Of a stretch of DNA of 64,000 nt, positions 62,907 to 64,000 are shown one piece after another. Below the pieces are notes generated by a model. That model searched no databases and was not told where the DNA came from. It saw nothing but the letters and a program-made list of their open reading frames with translations. Position 1 is the first letter of the stretch, and each line of letters begins with the position of its first letter. Source of the stretch: Candidozyma auris (taxonomy: Eukaryota; Ascomycota; Pichiomycetes; Serinales; Metschnikowiaceae); NCBI RefSeq assembly GCF_003013715.1, contig NC_072813.1, forward strand, positions 496,001 through 560,000, in the 5' to 3' direction. A program made the position numbers and the translations under genes.

Positions 62907-63411
62907 GCAGCGCGTCGCATCTTTTTGCTCATAGGTTGTGTCCCCTTGCAGGAATCATTGCAGGGGAAGAATGCAGCAGAAGGCGCACGCTCTGCATGGG
63001 CTCAGAGGAAAACTATGTCCGTAGTAGGCTTCTTGGGCGGTATCGGCGACCATAGGCCGACCCAATTCAGCGGTTCCGCTCTGCTCGGGACACTTCGTTG
63101 ACATGGCAACCGGCGGGACTCCAAAGGGTCCCCTGTCTCTGTTTTGTCACTGCGCTGCCTAACCCACCCCGTTTGCCCCAGCCTTTCCCGCTTTCCAAAA
63201 GCAGTGCCCTTTAAGCCTGCCATGAGCAAGTCAGACACTCTCTGAGCTGGCCGGCTCTGGCTCCTTCTCTGCACCCTAGGTTGCTCAAGATCCTCCTCGC
63301 AATGTAGGGCGGTTAAGCGAGCGATCTCACACAGAGAAGAAAATTAATATCTTGCCGTAGTTCTTTCCCCGGGAATGTGGCTAATTGCTTGCCTTCTTGG
63401 TGTCCCCCAAC

Positions 63412-63456
63412 TGTCTTAGCTGCCTCAGCTGCCTCAGCCGCCTCAGTTGCCCCAGC
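63412..63456. repeat. Imperfect 9-bp tandem array (TGCCTCAGC) of five units
   Basis: Five consecutive 9-bp units (TGTCTTAGC, TGCCTCAGC twice, CGCCTCAGT, TGCCCCAGC). The 9-bp period keeps any reading frame, and on the minus strand it would spell Ala-Ala-Glu-type repeats, but the host frame has no other support. Confidence 0.65.
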
Positions 63457-64000
63457 TGCCCGAACAAAAGAGTCGCCTACCACCCCAACTTTCATATGGA
63501 TTTTGGAGAAGTCGCTCATGACCTGCGCCATTTCCAATGGGGAGGGGCATTGATTACGACGTATTGTTTGTTTTGCGGGCTGGTACCAGCCGTCCTCAAA
63601 CCACAAAGACGTCAAGTGCCCAGGCTCAGTCCCAGAAAAGCCCAGTGCTCCAGAGACCTTGCCCTTGGAGGCGCTCGAGGTATCGCACGCTTGGTTTATG
63701 CGGTGGTTAGTTTCAAATCGCGGCCAGGAGCGAGCGCAAAATGGGAAGAAGAAGAGTCAAAGGTGGATTTCGCAGCCACCACCTCGTCAACTGCCTGGGT
63801 GGGGACACGAGACTCGGTTTTGTCTCTTGCGCTGGCCAATGGCAGCAGCGGCCTCTTGTCTACCGCCCAGCACCAGCGCCAGCGCCAGCCAACGGCTCGG
63901 TCGAAGCTGCGGTCGCTCTTGCCGACTGACAATGTGTCATTTTCTCCCCCCCAACAATGAGTTCTGACCACTTCTGAGCAGTCCTGAGCGAGCGTGCGAA

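Larger units (their letters stand above)
61922..64000 (-). promoter_or_regulatory. Long non-coding region upstream of XBP1
   Basis: About 2.1 kb with no supported gene. Near the start codon are T-tracts (62030-62070). Stress-response cores (AGGGG/CCCCT) occur at 62467-62471, 62609-62613, 62709-62713, 62942-62946, 62962-62966 and 63130-63134. An alternating purine-pyrimidine run and a 9-bp tandem array are listed separately. Overlapping frames on both strands at 63.3-63.97 kb have no recognisable product. A long regulated promoter or leader for XBP1 is the simplest reading; another gene may start beyond the edge. Confidence 0.45.

Noticed and set aside
62315..62932. 205-codon minus-strand frame upstream of XBP1
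   Set aside because: It lies in a non-coding region with simple repeats (His-Thr and Ser-rich from GTGTGC), has no domain, and overlaps another frame on the same strand.
63313..63971. Overlapping frames of 90-191 codons on both strands at the right edge
   Set aside because: Compositions are repetitive (Ser-Cys-Leu or Ala-Glu from the 9-bp array), the frames overlap each other on both strands, and none has a recognisable domain.

Overview
This window is nuclear DNA from a budding yeast (Saccharomycotina). The evidence is compact and mostly intron-free genes, yeast-specific families (BBC1, SHQ1, LHP1, STU1, IST2, MGR2, MIC19, XBP1), canonical GTATGT/TACTAAC splice signals in the one spliced gene, and pol III tRNA genes ending in T-tracts. 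Leucine is written mainly with TTG and CTT. I find no in-frame CTG in GPI8 (388 aa), while CTG clusters in two low-complexity regulator genes. This pattern points to the CUG-Ser clade (Serinales; the moderate GC would suit Clavispora, Metschnikowia or Candida auris relatives). All translations here use the standard code, so each CTG 'Leu' may really be Ser. I cannot name the species.

Layout. 0-13 kb: 3' end of AP-2 alpha (APL3), a secreted CAP/PRY-type protein, an unrecognised probable mitochondrial protein, SWD2, BBC1, IST2 and a PLP-binding protein. 13-30 kb: LHP1, POL12, IRC3, GPI8, STU1, STE12, then a 2.4-kb AT-rich gene-free stretch ending in tRNA-Leu(CAA). 29-43 kb: an MPN-domain protein, RRN3 (one intron), two identical inverted tRNA-Val(CAC) genes, ATG18, an alpha/beta hydrolase, HFD1, UBP6, MIC19, MGR2 and FMP30. 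43-64 kb: GCN20, an LMBR1-domain membrane protein, an MDR-type oxidoreductase-like protein, an unrecognised Ser/Pro/Gln-rich protein, SHQ1, DPH1, COG6 and XBP1. XBP1 is set between two long GC-richer non-coding stretches.

The genes are ordinary cellular housekeeping with no operon-like logic. Themes are membrane traffic (APL3, BBC1, COG6, IST2, ATG18), mitochondria (IRC3, MIC19, MGR2, FMP30, HFD1), ribosome and translation biology (RRN3, LHP1, SHQ1, DPH1, GCN20) and regulation (STE12, XBP1, SWD2). Regulatory sites often suit the adjacent gene: three TGAAACA pheromone-response elements before STE12, an MCB before POL12, a PAC box between SHQ1 and DPH1, and STREs before XBP1. I see no transposon ORF, phage, CRISPR array or clear horizontally acquired island. 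The least explained parts are the AT-rich 26.9-29.3 kb stretch, with three copies of a tiny hairpin whose stem covaries and the general look of a regional centromere, and the palindromes between the hydrolase and HFD1.
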